Of a stretch of DNA of 6,125 nucleotides, positions 5,135 to 6,125 are shown one piece after another. This DNA comes from Porticoccaceae bacterium (lineage in GTDB: Bacteria; Pseudomonadota; Gammaproteobacteria; Pseudomonadales; Porticoccaceae). The position numbers were made by a program, and so were the translations under genes. The notes below the pieces were generated by a model, which was given only the letters and a program-made list of their open reading frames with translations, did no database searches and was not told the DNA's origin. The DNA lies in NCBI GenBank assembly GCA_023228865.1, contig JALOAH010000158.1, positions 1-6,125 of the forward strand. Direction: 5' to 3'. Position 1 is the stretch's first letter, and the number at the start of each line of letters is the position of its first letter.

Positions 5135-5569
5135 TCACCTTCTGCCAATGCCGAGGGCCGTGGGACCCAGGGTGCCGAGGAGGTCGGGGCGGTCTCCGTC
5201 CACCGCGGCCAGGGCGAGGTCGAAGGCGATGCGCTGGGCGGTGCCGTCGCGCAGGTGGTGGGTTTTGCGCTCTCCCAGGGATTCGATGACGTACAGGCCG
5301 TAGTAGTAGCCGCTGCCTTCGATGAGGGGCCAGGCGGCGCCCTCGTCGGCCATGGCGCGCAATTCGTCGAGGTTCTGCTGGCCGCCGGTGAACTGGGGCA
5401 GCAGGGTGCCGGTGAGGGTGATGGTGTCGTCCCCCTGGCCCAGGTACTGGCGCACCGGGGGGGCGCCCACCCGGTTTTGCGCGCTGTGGCGCCAGGCGGT
5501 TTGACGTTTGAGTTCCTGGTAGGCGGCGGTGTCCAGGCCGAAGACGAACATGCCAAAGGTCATCATCAT
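5135..5569 (-). CDS. U: P2-like tail protein gpU
   Basis: A 144-residue protein of the P2 GpU family, which acts in tail assembly between the tape measure and gpD products. Recognised from the opening FGMFVFGLDTAAYQELKRQT (the family starts with a short strand, F-x-F-x-l, then a helix with W-x3 and R-G-ALQ-like groups), from GDDTITLTGTLLPQFTGG, which is the usual L-x-G-x-i-P-x-f-x-G core, and from YGLYVIESLGE near residues 90-100. Length agrees with P2 gpU (about 159). Three successive ATG codons stand at the start (5561-5569), so the exact initiator is uncertain. The ribosome binding site is weak (GAGACC), and initiation probably depends on translation of T, whose stop is 11 bases upstream. 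D follows after six bases. Confidence 0.93.
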   Translation of the reverse strand: MMMTFGMFVFGLDTAAYQELKRQTAWRHSAQNRVGAPPVRQYLGQGDDTITLTGTLLPQFTGGQQNLDELRAMADEGAAWPLIEGSGYYYGLYVIESLGERKTHHLRDGTAQRIAFDLALAAVDGDRPDLLGTLGPTALGIGRR

Positions 5570-5580
5570 AGGCGCTGGTC

Positions 5581-6125
5581 TCAGTCGATATCGTGGAAGG
5601 CGCTGCGCACCCGGGCGGCCTTGCGGTTGTCGCGCTCGTCGAGGATGCGGTTGATCTGGTCGGCCAGGTCCTGCGCATCACTGCCCGGCGCGGCGGTGAT
5701 GTTGATGGTGATGGTATCGCCCGCCACCTGGATATTTTGCTCACGGGGGGTAAGCGGCCCGCGGGTATCGAGGGCGGGCGTGTCAAACGCTGGCAGCACG
5801 GGCGCATCGATGCCCAGGCGCGGCAGGGGCGGCAGATTGACGCCCAGGGCGCGGGGCAGATCCGGCAGGCCCAGGGTGGCGGATTGGGGTTTGTCGATGC
5901 CGATACTGCGGGGCAGGGGCGGCGTATCGATGCCCAGGCGCGGCAGGATGGGCAGATCCACACCCAGGGCGCGGGGCAAGTCCGGCAGGCCCAGGGTGGC
6001 GGATTGGGGTTTGTCGATGCCGATGCTGCGGGGCAGGGCGGGCGTATCGATACCCAGGCGCGGCAGGGGCGGCAGATCCACGCCCATGCGAGGCAGGTCC
6101 GGCAGGCCCAGGGTGGCGGACCTGC
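5581..6125 (-). CDS. T: P2-like tail tape measure protein gpT, C-terminal part
   Basis: The frame stays open to the window's right edge, so this is the C-terminal end of a much longer gene (P2 gpT is about 815 residues). The tape measure sets tail length and occupies the tube. The last 55 residues (NIQVAGDTITINITAAPGSD, then DLADQINRILDERDNRKAARVRSAF) match the usual end of P2-type tape measures: a short I-x-I-x-a-x-PG strand, then a basic helix ending shortly before the stop. Upstream is an unusual Pro/Leu-rich repeat region with units of the form LPRxLG(V/I)D. The ATG at 6085-6087 lies inside a repeat, where Met replaces the Ala-Leu of other copies, and is not a start. The order T, U, D on one strand is that of P2. 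Confidence 0.88.
   Translation of the reverse strand, partial: RSATLGLPDLPRMGVDLPPLPRLGIDTPALPRSIGIDKPQSATLGLPDLPRALGVDLPILPRLGIDTPPLPRSIGIDKPQSATLGLPDLPRALGVNLPPLPRLGIDAPVLPAFDTPALDTRGPLTPREQNIQVAGDTITINITAAPGSDAQDLADQINRILDERDNRKAARVRSAFHDID
5801..6125 (-). repeat. 120-bp tandem repeat inside the tape measure gene
   Basis: Positions 5821-5940 and 5941-6060 are near-identical 120-bp units, and 6061-6125 begins a third with a three-base deletion; a partial match extends left to about 5801. Each unit encodes 40 residues containing three shorter LPR-x(1,2)-G(V/I)D motifs and the phrase GIDKPQSATLGLPDLPR. The copies stay in frame, and the array runs off the window, so the copy number is unknown. 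Confidence 0.9.

Noticed and set aside
4986..5963. Long minus-strand open frame of 325 codons overlapping U, T and the start of D
   Set aside because: It runs in another frame across three well-recognised tail genes. Its composition (runs of P, R, S, C) is that of a GC-rich shadow frame, and it has no ribosome binding site that fits.
5581..6087. Separate 168-residue gene starting at the ATG at 6087
   Set aside because: The frame is open upstream to the window edge and this ATG lies within a repeat unit, so it is internal to the tape measure gene.

Overview
This window looks like part of a P2-like (Peduoviridae-type) prophage in a GC-rich gammaproteobacterial chromosome. The phage affiliation rests on three consecutive minus-strand genes whose products match P2 tail proteins in order and length: the C-terminus of the tape measure protein gpT, then gpU, then gpD. 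The host assignment is an inference from base composition and the style of the proteins; nothing here identifies a species.

Layout, left to right. (1) 1-126 is the terminal end of an IS21-family insertion sequence: the last residues of IstB, then a 24-bp-period terminal repeat ending in CA-3'. (2) The IS has inserted into a leftward phage gene (start at 463) and cut off its 3' part. (3) 464-572 is a divergent control region with a good leftward sigma70 promoter (-35 at 551-556, -10 at 529-534), flanked by near-identical ATGAGTWCATT motifs. (4) A rightward XRE-type repressor-like gene (573-932) ends at a perfect 7-bp inverted repeat. (5) 965-3957 is a rightward accessory block: a small Cys/His-rich protein, a TerB-like plus BRCT protein, and three tightly coupled genes (1906-3957) ending in a predicted two-transmembrane protein. 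(6) A 109-bp convergent gap holds a GC hairpin. (7) The late tail genes D, U and T lie on the minus strand, and T contains 120-bp tandem repeats.

In P2 the interval between D and the repressor holds ogr, attP and int. Here none of these is seen, and the space is filled by accessory genes. A sampled 60-bp line at 2041-2100 is 48% GC, against 77% at 5161-5220 in the tail genes, consistent with separately acquired cargo.

The most interesting unit is the three-gene operon at 1906-3957. Its first protein resembles the N-terminal part of NdpA/NA37 nucleoid-associated proteins. The second is an unrecognised soluble protein with a helical C-terminal region containing an R-x5-H motif. The third has two N-terminal membrane helices followed by a cytoplasmic domain that resembles two-helix effectors of abortive-infection systems. 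Coupled genes, placement as prophage cargo and a membrane protein at the end make an undescribed anti-phage system a reasonable hypothesis. No function can be proved from sequence alone.
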